64,000 nucleotides of DNA from Litchfieldia alkalitelluris (GTDB lineage Bacteria; Bacillota; Bacilli; Bacillales; Bacillaceae_L), in assembly GCF_002019645.1 (NCBI RefSeq), contig NZ_KV917374.1, forward strand, positions 2,058,696-2,122,695. The letters run 5' to 3'. Positions within the stretch are counted from its first letter, which is position 1; each line of letters starts with the position of its first letter. Below the pieces are notes generated by a model. It did not search any database. It had not been told where the DNA came from and saw only the letters and a program-made list of their open reading frames with translations. Of this stretch, positions 9,361 to 18,412 are shown one piece after another. A program made the position numbers and the translations under genes.

Positions 9361-10860
9361 ATGAAATATGTATTAGGTGTTGATCTAGGTACAAGTGCTG
9401 TAAAGGTTTTATTAGTAAACCAACAAGGTGATGTTGTTCAAGAAACTTCAAAATCATATCCTTTAATCCAAGAAAAATCAGGATATAGTGAACAAAACCC
9501 AGAGGAATGGGTTGAAAAAACAACAGAAGCATTAGCTGAAATCGTTTCTAACTTTAATGGAAGTGTTGAAGATATTGAAGGAATTAGTTTTTCAGGTCAA
9601 ATGCACGGTTTAGTATTACTTGATGAAAATAACGAAGTGCTTCGCAATGCGATTTTATGGAATGATACAAGAACGACAAAACAGTGTCAGGATATTTACG
9701 AGCTTGTAGGCCAAGAGAAATTACTTGAAATCACAAAAAATCCTGCACTAGAAGGTTTTACCTTACCAAAAATTTTATGGGTAAAAGAAAATGAGCCTGA
9801 GGTTTTCGCCAAAGCTTCAGTATTCTTACTTCCAAAGGATTATTTACGATATCGTATAACAGGAAAGCTACATAGTGAGTATTCCGATGCTGCTGGGACA
9901 CTTCTATTAAATGTAGCTGAAAAAAGCTGGAGTGAAGAAGTGTGTAACTTAGTTGGTGTTCCAGCAAAGTTATGCCCACCACTTGTTGAGTCATTTGATT
10001 GTGTTGGCACACTTACTTCTGATTATGCCGGCGCTACTGGATTATCCGAGAGTACTAAAGTATTTGCTGGTGGTGCAGACAATGCATGTGGTGCTGTTGG
10101 CTCAGGTATTTTATCAGAAGGTAAAACATTAGCTAGTATTGGAACATCAGGGGTTATCTTGTCTTATGAAACTCAAAATGATCTAGATTTTGAAGGGAAG
10201 GTTCATTATTTTAACCACAGCCAAGAAAATGCTTATTATACAATGGGTGTTACTCTTGCGGCAGGCTATAGTTTAAGCTGGTTTAAGGATGTTTTTGCAT
10301 CAGGAGAAAGCTTTGAAAGCTTTGTGGATGGAATTGATACTGTACCAGTTGGTTCTAATGGATTAATGTTCACACCATATCTTGTTGGTGAGAGAACACC
10401 TCACGCAGATTCAGTGATTCGTGCTAGCTTTATTGGTGCTGATGCGTCACATACTCGTAAGGATTTTGTTCGTGCTGTTATTGAAGGAATTACCTTCTCA
10501 TTAAATGAGTCCATTGAAATCTTCCGTGAAAATGGGAAGAAAATTGATACGATTATATCAATCGGTGGCGGAGCAAAAAATAAAACATGGTTACAAATTC
10601 AAGCTGACTTATTTAATGCTGAAATCATCAAGCTTAAGAGTGAACAAGGGCCTGGAATGGGAGCAGCCATTTTAGCTGGATTTGGTGCTGGTTGGTATAG
10701 TACTTTACAAGAGTGTGCGGATAAATTCACTGAACCTGCTGAAAAGTTTGTTCCAATAGCAGAAAACGTTGAAAAATATCAAAAGCTATTTGGTATTTAT
10801 AAGCAAATTTATAAACAAACAAAAGAACTAAATCAGCAGTTAGTTGAATTTAGATTATAA
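9361..10860 (+). CDS. xylB: Xylulokinase
   Basis: FGGY-family carbohydrate kinase of 499 residues, phosphorylating D-xylulose to xylulose 5-phosphate for the pentose phosphate pathway. N-terminal GVDLGTSAVKVLLV forms the phosphate-binding loop. SFSGQMHGLVLLD and ILWNDTRT are substrate-contact blocks, GGADNACGAVGSG carries the catalytic Asp, and IGGGAKNKTWLQIQADL is the ATP-site signature. The length is normal. AAGGAGTG precedes the ATG. It is transcribed with xylA and is followed by a strong terminator. Confidence 0.97.
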   Translation: MKYVLGVDLGTSAVKVLLVNQQGDVVQETSKSYPLIQEKSGYSEQNPEEWVEKTTEALAEIVSNFNGSVEDIEGISFSGQMHGLVLLDENNEVLRNAILWNDTRTTKQCQDIYELVGQEKLLEITKNPALEGFTLPKILWVKENEPEVFAKASVFLLPKDYLRYRITGKLHSEYSDAAGTLLLNVAEKSWSEEVCNLVGVPAKLCPPLVESFDCVGTLTSDYAGATGLSESTKVFAGGADNACGAVGSGILSEGKTLASIGTSGVILSYETQNDLDFEGKVHYFNHSQENAYYTMGVTLAAGYSLSWFKDVFASGESFESFVDGIDTVPVGSNGLMFTPYLVGERTPHADSVIRASFIGADASHTRKDFVRAVIEGITFSLNESIEIFRENGKKIDTIISIGGGAKNKTWLQIQADLFNAEIIKLKSEQGPGMGAAILAGFGAGWYSTLQECADKFTEPAEKFVPIAENVEKYQKLFGIYKQIYKQTKELNQQLVEFRL

Positions 10861-10910
10861 TAGGCACGTTTCTGAAAGTTTGATTCAAAAACAGCCTTAT
10901 AATAACGTTA

Positions 10911-10947
10911 AGCCCTCTCGGACATTTATTTGAGAGGGCTTTCTTTT
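10911..10947 (+). terminator. Terminator of the xylAB operon
   Basis: AGCCCTCTC / GAGAGGGCT stem with a 12-nt loop, followed by TTCTTTT. It lies 50 bp after the xylB stop codon. Confidence 0.9.
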
Positions 10948-11000
10948 AAGAAGGCAAAAGTTACTATTCATTGTATAATAGAAATATAGGAGGCGATAAT

Positions 11001-11996
11001 ATGACAACAATTAAATGGGGAGTTTTAAGTACAGCCCACATTGGACAAACACAATTAATCCCAGCAATTAAGACGGCAAAAAATGCTGAGGTTGTTGCTA
11101 TTGCAAGTCGAGGAGAAAAGGCAATTGAGGTTGCTGAAAATTTAAAAATACCAAAATCTTATACTAGTTACGAAGAGTTGCTCGATGATCCTGAAATCGA
11201 TGCAGTATATATTCCTCTTCCAAATCACCTACATAAGGAATGGGTTATTAAGGCAGCAGAAAAAGGTAAGCATGTTTTATGTGAAAAACCAGCATCGTTA
11301 ACATCAACAGAAACAAAAGAAATGGTAGATGCTTGTGAAAAGTATGGTGTGAGGTTTATGGAAGCATTTATGTATCAATTCCATCCTCAACATGAGCGCG
11401 TGAAGGAAATTCTTCAATCAGGTGAAATTGGCGAAATTAAATTAATGAAATCGAACTTCTCATTCTTTTTAGAGGATCGAACTGGAAATATTCGAATGGA
11501 CCCAACTATGGGTGGCGGTAGTATCTTTGATGTTGGTTGCTATTGTATCCATTCAACAAGAAATATCTTGGGCAGTGAGCCTATCTCCGTTGAAGTTAAA
11601 GCTAAGATTGATTCAGATTATCAAGTAGAGACAACTTCATTTGTGACAATGAAAATGGAAAACGGCGTAGATGCTATTTTTGATAGTAGCTTCGATATGG
11701 CTTTTAGACAAACATATGAAGTGATTGGGACAAAAGGAACGATTACCGTTCCAGCAGCATACCGTCCAGATGTAAATGGAAATATCGGTGTAGTGATCGT
11801 TGATAAAGGTTCAGTAAGAAGGGAAGAGAAAATCTATGGAGAGCAGTATGTTCTTCAGGTTGAACACTTCTCAGAAGCGATCTTAAATCCTTCGCTTGAA
11901 CTAAAATATTCTGGTGAAAAAGCTGTGAAAAATATGAAGGTGATTGAAGCCTGCTATGAATCTATAAAAAGTGAAGCTATAGTAAATTTAAAATAA
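11001..11996 (+). CDS. Gfo/Idh/MocA-family NAD(P)-dependent dehydrogenase
   Basis: Oxidoreductase of 331 residues. An N-terminal Rossmann domain (IKWGVLSTAHIGQTQLIPAI) is followed by CEKPAS with the catalytic Lys, then the C-terminal alpha/beta domain with GGGSIFDVGCYCIH. It resembles the branch that includes dihydrodiol and NADP-xylose dehydrogenases, but the true substrate cannot be told from sequence. AGGAGGCG lies directly before the ATG at 11001, so that start is preferred over an in-frame upstream ATG that lacks a ribosome binding site. It is separated from xylAB by a terminator, so it has its own promoter. The location suggests a sugar or sugar-acid role. Confidence 0.85.
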   Translation: MTTIKWGVLSTAHIGQTQLIPAIKTAKNAEVVAIASRGEKAIEVAENLKIPKSYTSYEELLDDPEIDAVYIPLPNHLHKEWVIKAAEKGKHVLCEKPASLTSTETKEMVDACEKYGVRFMEAFMYQFHPQHERVKEILQSGEIGEIKLMKSNFSFFLEDRTGNIRMDPTMGGGSIFDVGCYCIHSTRNILGSEPISVEVKAKIDSDYQVETTSFVTMKMENGVDAIFDSSFDMAFRQTYEVIGTKGTITVPAAYRPDVNGNIGVVIVDKGSVRREEKIYGEQYVLQVEHFSEAILNPSLELKYSGEKAVKNMKVIEACYESIKSEAIVNLK

Positions 11997-12121
11997 CATA
12001 TTTTTCTTAAATAATCCTTTTCGATTAAGTGGAGAAAAACAATAACAACAAGGGTTAGTTTGAGGTGCAATGTGAATTGTACCTCTTTTTATTGTAAATT
12101 CCGCTGGAGGGGAGGTCTAAT

Positions 12122-12304
12122 ATGGAAGCTTTCGTAATTATTATTTTATTGTTAAATGTATTAGTAGTAGGCTTTGTGATTTGGTGTGTATCAAGCATAA
12201 ACGAGAAACTTGAGCTGCTAATAAGGATACAACTAAAAAAAGATAACATACATTTTAATGATAAATCGATGGAAGAAGAAATAGAAAAGTATAAAGATAG
12301 GTAA
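12122..12304 (+). CDS. Small single-span membrane protein
   Basis: Protein of 60 residues with one hydrophobic segment at about residues 3-25 (IIILLLNVLVVGFVIWCV) and a charged, lysine- and glutamate-rich C-terminal tail. GGAGGGGAGG lies before the ATG, which makes translation likely. The family is not recognised. It is alone between the dehydrogenase and the converging gene at 12401, with a hairpin terminator after it. An overlapping minus-strand frame has no ribosome binding site and was discounted. Confidence 0.65.
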   Translation: MEAFVIIILLLNVLVVGFVIWCVSSINEKLELLIRIQLKKDNIHFNDKSMEEEIEKYKDR

Positions 12305-12342
12305 GACATTTTTTACTCCAGAGAATTTATAAAAGCAAAAAA

Positions 12343-12380
12343 AGATCAACACCAATTCTTCTTTAAGATGGCGTTGATCT
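12343..12380. terminator. Terminator shared by converging genes
   Basis: AGATCAAC / GTTGATCT stem with an A run on the left and a short T-rich stretch on the right. It lies 21 bp from the end of the minus-strand gene and about 38 bp from the small plus-strand gene. Confidence 0.7.
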
Positions 12381-12400
12381 CTATTAATATTAAGCCTTGT

Positions 12401-13273
12401 TTAATTCATAGCATCAGTAATCACTTCATATTGTAATCCTAGCCCATCTTCAACGACTATATGGAGTTTTGCATTGTTTCCTAATTCACCTTCGACAGCA
12501 TCCAAAGTAATAAAATCGCTGTAAAAAAGATACTCACTATCTGGATCTGGTTTCATGTTGTCAGAAAGCTCTAATAAGTTAAATTCTTTTATTGCTTTTC
12601 CATTAATCGTAAGATATGCCATTGCACTCTGTATTTTAAGCGCCTCACGATTACTATCAACCATAAATTCACTTTTCAGAGGATTATTGATATCAATATG
12701 TAAGTCATAATCACGATTGCCATTATGGTTTAAATGCGCATTAATGATAATCCTAGTATCTAATTGTTCTTTGAAGTTTAAATCCAGTAGGTCTTCACTT
12801 CGTGTTCCTGATTCAGAAGAAGCGATTACCTGTGTTTCATAATTACCTTTCAAAGGAAATGTATGCTCTACTGAATAATTCAATCCATCTTTATGAGTCG
12901 CTTCTAACTCAGTCCAATCATCTGTAGTAGTTTCACGGTATAAGAAAGAGACATTTTCTTTTTGAAGTTGTTCACGTAAGGTCCAGTTTATCTGCACATC
13001 GATTGTGTTGCCTTCGATATCTACATGTAAGACTTCATAATTCTTTTCTGGAATCCATAGCTGTTCTTGCATAAATTCATTCATTCTCATACCAACCTCT
13101 GAGGAAATGTTATGAACCGAATGATTCATACTATCTATCTCATGGCTCAAAGAGTCGAGCATATACAATCTCTCTTCTAAGTTACTAACCTTGTTATAGC
13201 TTACAATATTAAAGATGATAAGAACCCCTATTGCAATACCTAAAATCTTATCTCGTTTTGACAAAATACTCAC
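12401..13273 (-). CDS. Membrane-anchored protein of unknown function
   Basis: Protein of 290 residues. Residues 9-24 form a single hydrophobic segment (KILGIAIGVLIIFNIV) near a basic N-terminus. A short coiled-coil-like stretch (about 30-70, with NLEERLYMLDSL) follows, then a large beta-rich extracytoplasmic domain. Asp/Glu/Asn-rich segments and IDVQINWTLREQ, together with repeated strand-like blocks, suggest Ig-like folds, but I do not recognise a family. The topology predicts an N-terminal anchor with the domain outside the cell. GGGAGTG lies before the ATG. It is monocistronic between two terminator or gap regions. Confidence 0.75.
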   Translation of the reverse strand: MSILSKRDKILGIAIGVLIIFNIVSYNKVSNLEERLYMLDSLSHEIDSMNHSVHNISSEVGMRMNEFMQEQLWIPEKNYEVLHVDIEGNTIDVQINWTLREQLQKENVSFLYRETTTDDWTELEATHKDGLNYSVEHTFPLKGNYETQVIASSESGTRSEDLLDLNFKEQLDTRIIINAHLNHNGNRDYDLHIDINNPLKSEFMVDSNREALKIQSAMAYLTINGKAIKEFNLLELSDNMKPDPDSEYLFYSDFITLDAVEGELGNNAKLHIVVEDGLGLQYEVITDAMN

Positions 13274-13385
13274 TCCCAGTATGTACTCATAAGTAATGAT
13301 ACCTTAAAAATTACACGTTTTGTTGAAATACCTCTATAAAATGGAAAAACACACCCAAAAGTGCGGTGTGTTATAATTATAATTC

Positions 13386-14834
13386 CTATTCTACTTTACT
13401 ACCCCAAATGGCTGTACCATTTTCAGATAAAGCTGTAAAAGTCATCACATGCTTTTCATTGATATCATCATATTGAAGGACAAATACACCATCGTAGGTC
13501 ATCTCGTCGATCGTTAATTCTACGGAATAGTCACCCGTTTGCTCCCAAGTACCAGTCACTTCACCAGCAATTTTACCATTCTTCTTTAGTTCAATGATCA
13601 TTGATTCCTTAAGAGTAGCTGAGATATCTTTTCCGTGGTTAATGAATTTATAGTCACCAATCACTTGATTTTTATTGATTTTTCCAGTCGTTTCGCCGCC
13701 ATAACGATATGGAGCTAATAAAGGCCAGCCATCTTTGTTAAAGAACATTTGATGAACTCTTACTTCATGCATTTCTCCTGTGTCAGGGAAACGTGTATGG
13801 AAGAAATTAAAATATTTATTCGTTTCTTCATCATAGTGTGCCGAGTTATGTCCTGGTGAAACATATCCATAATGTGCTTCATCGACTTCTTCATTCTCAC
13901 TCCCTAAGAATTTGAAATTTCCTACTAACTTTGCTCCATAAGGCTCAATTGAAACATCATCAAAAATTGTCCCAGGTTTACCATGTGCATCAATCATATC
14001 ATTGCCTTCAACATCATTGAACGGACCATCTGGATTTTCGGAACGTGCAACACGGATATTGTAACCACCTACAGCATCAAGTCCACCATATGATAAAAAT
14101 AAATAATAATAGTTTGTTTCAGGATTATAAAGCATATAAGGTGCTTCAATGCGACTATGGTTAGCACCAAGCAGTTTTTTTCCATATCCTTGTCCTTCAT
14201 ATGGAAAACCAGTCTTAGGATCGAGTTTTAAGATGAATATTCCCCCAGAATAAGATCCATAAACCATCCACAGGTTTCCTTCATGATCAAAAAACGTATC
14301 AGGGTCTACTGCATTTGGATGGTAGGTTGCATCATATATTTTGCCATCCTCACTTGGCTGATCCCACATTCCTGATTTTAAAATAATTCCTAAATCCTCA
14401 TATGGTCCTTCAATATTATCTGAAACAGCGATTCCCATTGCCGATCGTGGAGAATCGCCTTTACAGGCATTGTAATACATATAGTAGCGGCCATCTTCTA
14501 ATTGAATAACATCTGCAGCCCAGAAGGTGTTGGTCTGAGCCCATTCAAAGGTTTCAGCCATCTCTTCTAATGCGTTTGGAATTACTGGATTGCCAGGATG
14601 AACCCCTTCAGATACTTGTTCCCAGTTCATAAGATCCTCAGACTTTGCTGAAGCTAAATGAGAGCCAAATACATAGTAAGTGTCATCTGTTTTAATGACA
14701 GAAGGATCATGCACAGTTACATTCGTAAAGCTTGGTTCAGGGAAAGTAGTTGTTTTCATTTCGCTATCATTGCTGCTACATGCACTAAGAGCTAAGGCAA
14801 AGAAAGCAGCTATGACTAATTTCGATCTCTTCAT
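13386..14834 (-). CDS. GH43 endo-1,5-alpha-L-arabinanase lipoprotein
   Basis: Lipoprotein of 482 residues with signal peptide and lipobox (ALALSACSS, Cys about residue 19), so it is anchored outside the membrane. The GH43 five-bladed propeller shows VHDPSVIKTDDTYYVFGSH (catalytic base Asp), VDPDTFFDHEGNLWMVYGS (Asp that tunes the acid) and SRIEAPYM (general acid Glu). A C-terminal beta domain of about 100 residues follows, as in the larger Bacillus arabinanase Abn2 type. It should cut arabinan into oligomers. The start at 14834 is chosen because AGGAGG lies 7 nt upstream; an in-frame ATG 14 codons earlier has none. It is adjacent to the ArsR-like regulator on the same strand. Confidence 0.9.
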   Translation of the reverse strand: MKRSKLVIAAFFALALSACSSNDSEMKTTTFPEPSFTNVTVHDPSVIKTDDTYYVFGSHLASAKSEDLMNWEQVSEGVHPGNPVIPNALEEMAETFEWAQTNTFWAADVIQLEDGRYYMYYNACKGDSPRSAMGIAVSDNIEGPYEDLGIILKSGMWDQPSEDGKIYDATYHPNAVDPDTFFDHEGNLWMVYGSYSGGIFILKLDPKTGFPYEGQGYGKKLLGANHSRIEAPYMLYNPETNYYYLFLSYGGLDAVGGYNIRVARSENPDGPFNDVEGNDMIDAHGKPGTIFDDVSIEPYGAKLVGNFKFLGSENEEVDEAHYGYVSPGHNSAHYDEETNKYFNFFHTRFPDTGEMHEVRVHQMFFNKDGWPLLAPYRYGGETTGKINKNQVIGDYKFINHGKDISATLKESMIIELKKNGKIAGEVTGTWEQTGDYSVELTIDEMTYDGVFVLQYDDINEKHVMTFTALSENGTAIWGSKVE

Positions 14835-15050
14835 ATAACGACCTCCTAGTAGTCTATTAACTTTTTGATAGGTCATAAATCCGTAATATTAAACAACAAG
14901 CCTGTAAGCCTTTCCAATCCGTTACACATTTATACTATCAATTATATTATAAATATAATTATTCATATTAATCAATAATAAAATTGTTAACGAAATAATC
15001 CCCCCTGCAGCTTCTACAAAGAGAGAGCAAAAGGGAGGATTTATCATTAG

Positions 15051-15968
15051 TTATAATTTTTGTTCCTTTGTATAATACAAGCGGAAGATGATGTCTTGAT
15101 TATAGTTACCAAAACCGGCCCCAAATAAAGTAACACCGCCAACATGTTCCTCTTCTTTATTTACAGCAACTCTAAAGGTCCATTGCTTTTCTCTAATTCC
15201 TACATTTTCTAATGTTACATCAGATATCTTAATTCCATCCATAAATGTACCATTAGAAGTGATTCGCAAATACTTTAAAAGCCCATACTGATTAATATGG
15301 CTTGGCCACCATGAAGGTGTATACTTTCCTTTATTATCAGCAAAATCACCTGGACTTGTCCATTTGCCTAATTGGACTCCATTTAAGTAAAAAGAGATAT
15401 CTGAAGGCCAATTGCTATTCGAGTCTGGTGCTTCCGACGATATTTCCATTGAAATCTCTAATTCTTCAGGTTTATTACTACTTAATAAAAAGTTAGGAAT
15501 TTTGTATTCTACATAGCCTTGACCAAACCAAAGAATACTAGCATTTACACGATCATGATCTAAAAAATATCTTGGTTCATCAAATTCACCAATTAGTTTT
15601 TCGCGTGTTGCTATTCCACAGGTTGGCTCAATAGTAAAGTCAGTATAATGTCCTACAGGTACATCAAATTGATGGAACTCTTTTATTTGTTTAAGCTTCT
15701 TAGGAAAAATGATTTCAATTTTATCTACATCTAGTACGCATAGTTTTTGAACACCTGCTTTACCAGGAATCATATCTGTATAAATGATTTTTGCTTTTTC
15801 TAATTTTTTCACGTGCATCGTCATGATTGCACTACTGAGCTCAGTAGCTTCAGCTAATTCTCGAATGTTCATTGGACGTTCAGCTAGTAAATGAATGATC
15901 TTTATTCTTACAGCGCTAGCGAGTGCCTCATAGACTGGTAAATGTTCATTAGAGATATTAATTTCCAT
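15051..15968 (-). CDS. ArsR-like winged-helix regulator with large C-terminal domain
   Basis: Protein of 305 residues. The N-terminal winged helix (about residues 8-80) has the ArsR-type sequence RIKIIHLLAERPMNIRELAE followed by a recognition helix AIMTMHVKKLEKA. The remaining 220 residues are a beta-rich domain with many aromatic residues (WFGQGYVEYKIPNF, TPSWWPSHINQYG) that looks like a carbohydrate- or ligand-binding jelly roll. Most ArsR proteins are about 100 residues, so the C-terminal domain is probably the sensor. GGGGGAT lies 7 nt before the chosen ATG. It lies upstream of the arabinanase gene on the same strand, 216 bp away, so a role in arabinose or arabinan control is inferred. 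Confidence 0.8.
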   Translation of the reverse strand: MEINISNEHLPVYEALASAVRIKIIHLLAERPMNIRELAEATELSSAIMTMHVKKLEKAKIIYTDMIPGKAGVQKLCVLDVDKIEIIFPKKLKQIKEFHQFDVPVGHYTDFTIEPTCGIATREKLIGEFDEPRYFLDHDRVNASILWFGQGYVEYKIPNFLLSSNKPEELEISMEISSEAPDSNSNWPSDISFYLNGVQLGKWTSPGDFADNKGKYTPSWWPSHINQYGLLKYLRITSNGTFMDGIKISDVTLENVGIREKQWTFRVAVNKEEEHVGGVTLFGAGFGNYNQDIIFRLYYTKEQKL

Positions 15969-16188
15969 AGGATAATCCCCCATAATTCTTTAAGTTAATA
16001 AAAATATTAATGTAATAAATTAAATATACACTTTGAAATTTTGTTAAACAAGGTTATGGGCTGATATAGAAATAGAGAGGAATAAAGACTGTGGAAATTA
16101 CTACAATACCGAGTAGGCACATCGGTTAGAAGTACTGGAGTAGATTCAAAAGTTTTACTTATATCAATAGGTGGATTAAAATAGAAAG

Positions 16189-16202
16189 TGAAAGCGTAAA
16201 CA
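16189..16202. promoter_or_regulatory. cre site upstream of aldo/keto reductase
   Basis: TGAAAGCGTAAACA matches the cre consensus TGWAANCGNTNWCA at 13 of 14 positions. It lies 45 bp before the aldo/keto reductase start, consistent with CcpA-mediated catabolite repression. The gap to the divergent ArsR-like gene is about 280 bp, so either gene could be affected. Confidence 0.7.
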
Positions 16203-16246
16203 GACCTATTAAGTTTTAACCATTTTTTATAGTAGGAGTGAAATAA

Positions 16247-17230
16247 ATGAAATATCGTCAGTTAGGGAACACAGACTTAAAAGTAAGTGAAATAAGCTTT
16301 GGTACATGGGCGATTGGTGGCTCATGGGGAAGAACAAATGATGAAGAATCACTGAAAGCTCTAGAAACAGCTATGGATCGTGGCGTGAACTTTTTCGATA
16401 CCGCTGATGTGTATGGAGATGGACATAGTGAGGAATTGTTAGCACAAGCGACAAAAGGCAAAGAAGATAAAATTCATATTGCTACTAAGTTTTGTCGTGC
16501 GGGGGATATTTATGATCCTAAAACTTATTCCGAAGAACAGGTTCGTACATATTTAGAATCGAGCTTAAAACGTTTAAATCGTGAAGCGATTGATTTATAT
16601 CAAATTCATTGCCCACCTTTTGAAATTTTAAAAGATGGAAAAGTATTTGAAGTACTTGATAAATTAAAGCAAGAAGGAAAAATTAGACATTACGGTGTAA
16701 GTGTAGAATCTGTAGAGGAAGGGTTATTCTGTTTAGAAAATCCAAATGTAAGTGCACTTCAAGTAATCTTTAATATTTTCCGTCAAAAACCAATCGAGGA
16801 ACTATTCCCTAAGGCACAGGAAAAGGGTGTTGGTATCCTTTCCAGGGTTCCACTAGCTAGTGGTTTATTAACAGGAAAATTTACGGTTGATACTAAGTTT
16901 GAAAATGATGACCACCGAAATTTTAACAAAGATGGAGAAGCATTCAATGTTGGTGAAACATTTGCCGGATTAGAATTCAACCGTGGAGTTGAATTAAGTG
17001 GACAACTTGGTTGGATTGGTGAAAACCGTAAATCAATGGCAACGGCTGCTTTAAGATGGTGTCTTGATCAACAAGGTGTAACTTGTGTTATTCCAGGATT
17101 TAAATCAGTTAAACAGGTTCTTGCAAATCTTGAAGCGCAAGAAGTACCAGCGTTTTCAGAAGAAGAGCTTGAAAAACTAACTCAATTTTATCGTGAAAAT
17201 GTGGCAGATTATATTCGTGGACCATATTAA
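16247..17230 (+). CDS. Aldo/keto reductase
   Basis: NADPH-dependent aldo/keto reductase of 327 residues. The catalytic tetrad is visible: Asp and Tyr in FDTADVYGDGHSEELL, Lys in HIATKFCRAG and His in YQIHCPPFE. The C-terminal cofactor site is CVIPGFKSVKQVLANLEAQE. It resembles the YajO/IolS-like general sugar and aldehyde reductases of Bacillus; the substrate is not known. AGTAGGAGTG precedes the ATG. A cre site upstream and the position next to hemicellulose genes suggest a carbon-utilisation role. It is followed by its own terminator. Confidence 0.9.
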   Translation: MKYRQLGNTDLKVSEISFGTWAIGGSWGRTNDEESLKALETAMDRGVNFFDTADVYGDGHSEELLAQATKGKEDKIHIATKFCRAGDIYDPKTYSEEQVRTYLESSLKRLNREAIDLYQIHCPPFEILKDGKVFEVLDKLKQEGKIRHYGVSVESVEEGLFCLENPNVSALQVIFNIFRQKPIEELFPKAQEKGVGILSRVPLASGLLTGKFTVDTKFENDDHRNFNKDGEAFNVGETFAGLEFNRGVELSGQLGWIGENRKSMATAALRWCLDQQGVTCVIPGFKSVKQVLANLEAQEVPAFSEEELEKLTQFYRENVADYIRGPY

Positions 17231-17240
17231 TAGACAGTTG

Positions 17241-17272
17241 AAGAGTGGACTTTGCGTTCACTCTTTTTTCTA
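17241..17272 (+). terminator. Terminator after aldo/keto reductase
   Basis: AAGAGTG / CACTCTT stem with an 11-nt loop and TTTTTTC tail, 11 bp after the stop codon. Confidence 0.88.
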
Positions 17273-17527
17273 TGGAATTTGATATTTAATACTTACGATG
17301 TTAACGACGAGGAGTCAACCTGATAGGCTGATAGATCGAAATCGCCTATGAAATGAACGAGGAATCACTATTTTGAAGTAACAATCAAGTATAGTGAAAT
17401 CTCATGAGTATATACAGGTTTTTAGAATTTTCTATATTAATCGACAAGTTTGACATCTTCCCTTTTATCTTTTGTAAGATTCTGTTAATATATTGAAATA
17501 GGAGTTTATTAAATGGGGAGGAATGTC

Positions 17528-18412
17528 ATGCTTGCGCGTTTTCTACTAAGAACTTTACTGATTTACATATTATCTGCTTCATTAATTGTTTTAGTTGTGT
17601 TCTTCCCTCGGGATGCTTTACTGGTTCAACAGCCAGGTCAAATGCTGCCAAAAATCCAAGCTTCATGGGATAACTATTTGCCCGAAACTCTAGCATTTTT
17701 AAAAGGTATTTTTACGGACGGTCATTTTGGGTTTACAAAATCCAGTACTCTTGTACTTGATGAGGTTGAACGGGTGTTTCCAAGAACAATGAAAATCATC
17801 TTAACAGCATTTTTCTTCATTATTGTTGGTGGGGTGATGAAGGGTGTGTTTGATTTTCGACATCAGCATCGTAGGACGAATCTCTTCGGTAATCGATTTA
17901 CGTCACTGACTCAGTCATTTCCTGATTTTTTCTTCATCATTGCAATCATATGGATTTTGTTATTTTATTTTCCGTTTGTCGACGTGTTTGCCTATGATGA
18001 ATGGTACGGATTTATTCTTCCTTCATTGATTGTGGCATTATATCCGATGACATATGTTGCAAAACTTACGGCTAGTGCCTTGTTAGAAGAACAAGGGGAG
18101 CAATATGTTCAAGTTTCCTATTCGAAAGGCTTTAAAAATCGTTTCGTGGTCAATCATCATATGCTTCAAAATAGCTTAAGTAATGTGTTAAGTCACTTGC
18201 CATCCATCATGCTCTTGCTTTTATCGAACTTGCTTGTTTTAGAATTATTTTTAGACTATAAGGGTGCTGGTTACCGATTATACCTAGCGATTCCTAATGA
18301 ACGAGAATTAATTGTTGTCTTATCTTGGTTATTTATGACAGTCGTTTATGTAACTCAGATTATCTCTTATTTACTTAGATATTATATTGATCCAAGAGAA
18401 AGGAGTATGTGA
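17528..18412 (+). CDS. Peptide/nickel-type ABC transporter permease, DppB-like
   Basis: Inner-membrane permease of 294 residues from the DppB/OppB class (ABC importer family). Five to six hydrophobic segments are visible. An N-terminal FLLRTLLIYILSASLIVLVV helix and a loop of about 80 residues precede the core, as is typical of DppB. The EAA-loop region is degenerate (ALLEEQGEQYVQVSYSKG). GGGGAGG lies 6 nt before the ATG at 17528, so that start is preferred over the in-frame ATG at 17513, which overlaps the ribosome binding site. The stop overlaps the next permease start (TGATG). No ATPase or solute-binding protein gene is beside it, which is unusual. Confidence 0.8.
   Translation: MLARFLLRTLLIYILSASLIVLVVFFPRDALLVQQPGQMLPKIQASWDNYLPETLAFLKGIFTDGHFGFTKSSTLVLDEVERVFPRTMKIILTAFFFIIVGGVMKGVFDFRHQHRRTNLFGNRFTSLTQSFPDFFFIIAIIWILLFYFPFVDVFAYDEWYGFILPSLIVALYPMTYVAKLTASALLEEQGEQYVQVSYSKGFKNRFVVNHHMLQNSLSNVLSHLPSIMLLLLSNLLVLELFLDYKGAGYRLYLAIPNERELIVVLSWLFMTVVYVTQIISYLLRYYIDPRERSM

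Noticed and set aside
10971-11000. Upstream start of the Gfo/Idh/MocA gene
   Set aside because: The added ten residues overlap the AGGAGG site of the internal ATG at 11001 and are not part of the Rossmann fold.
12055-12309. 84-codon minus-strand frame opposite the small membrane protein
   Set aside because: No ribosome binding site; the plus-strand frame has GGAGGGGAGG and a sensible membrane segment.
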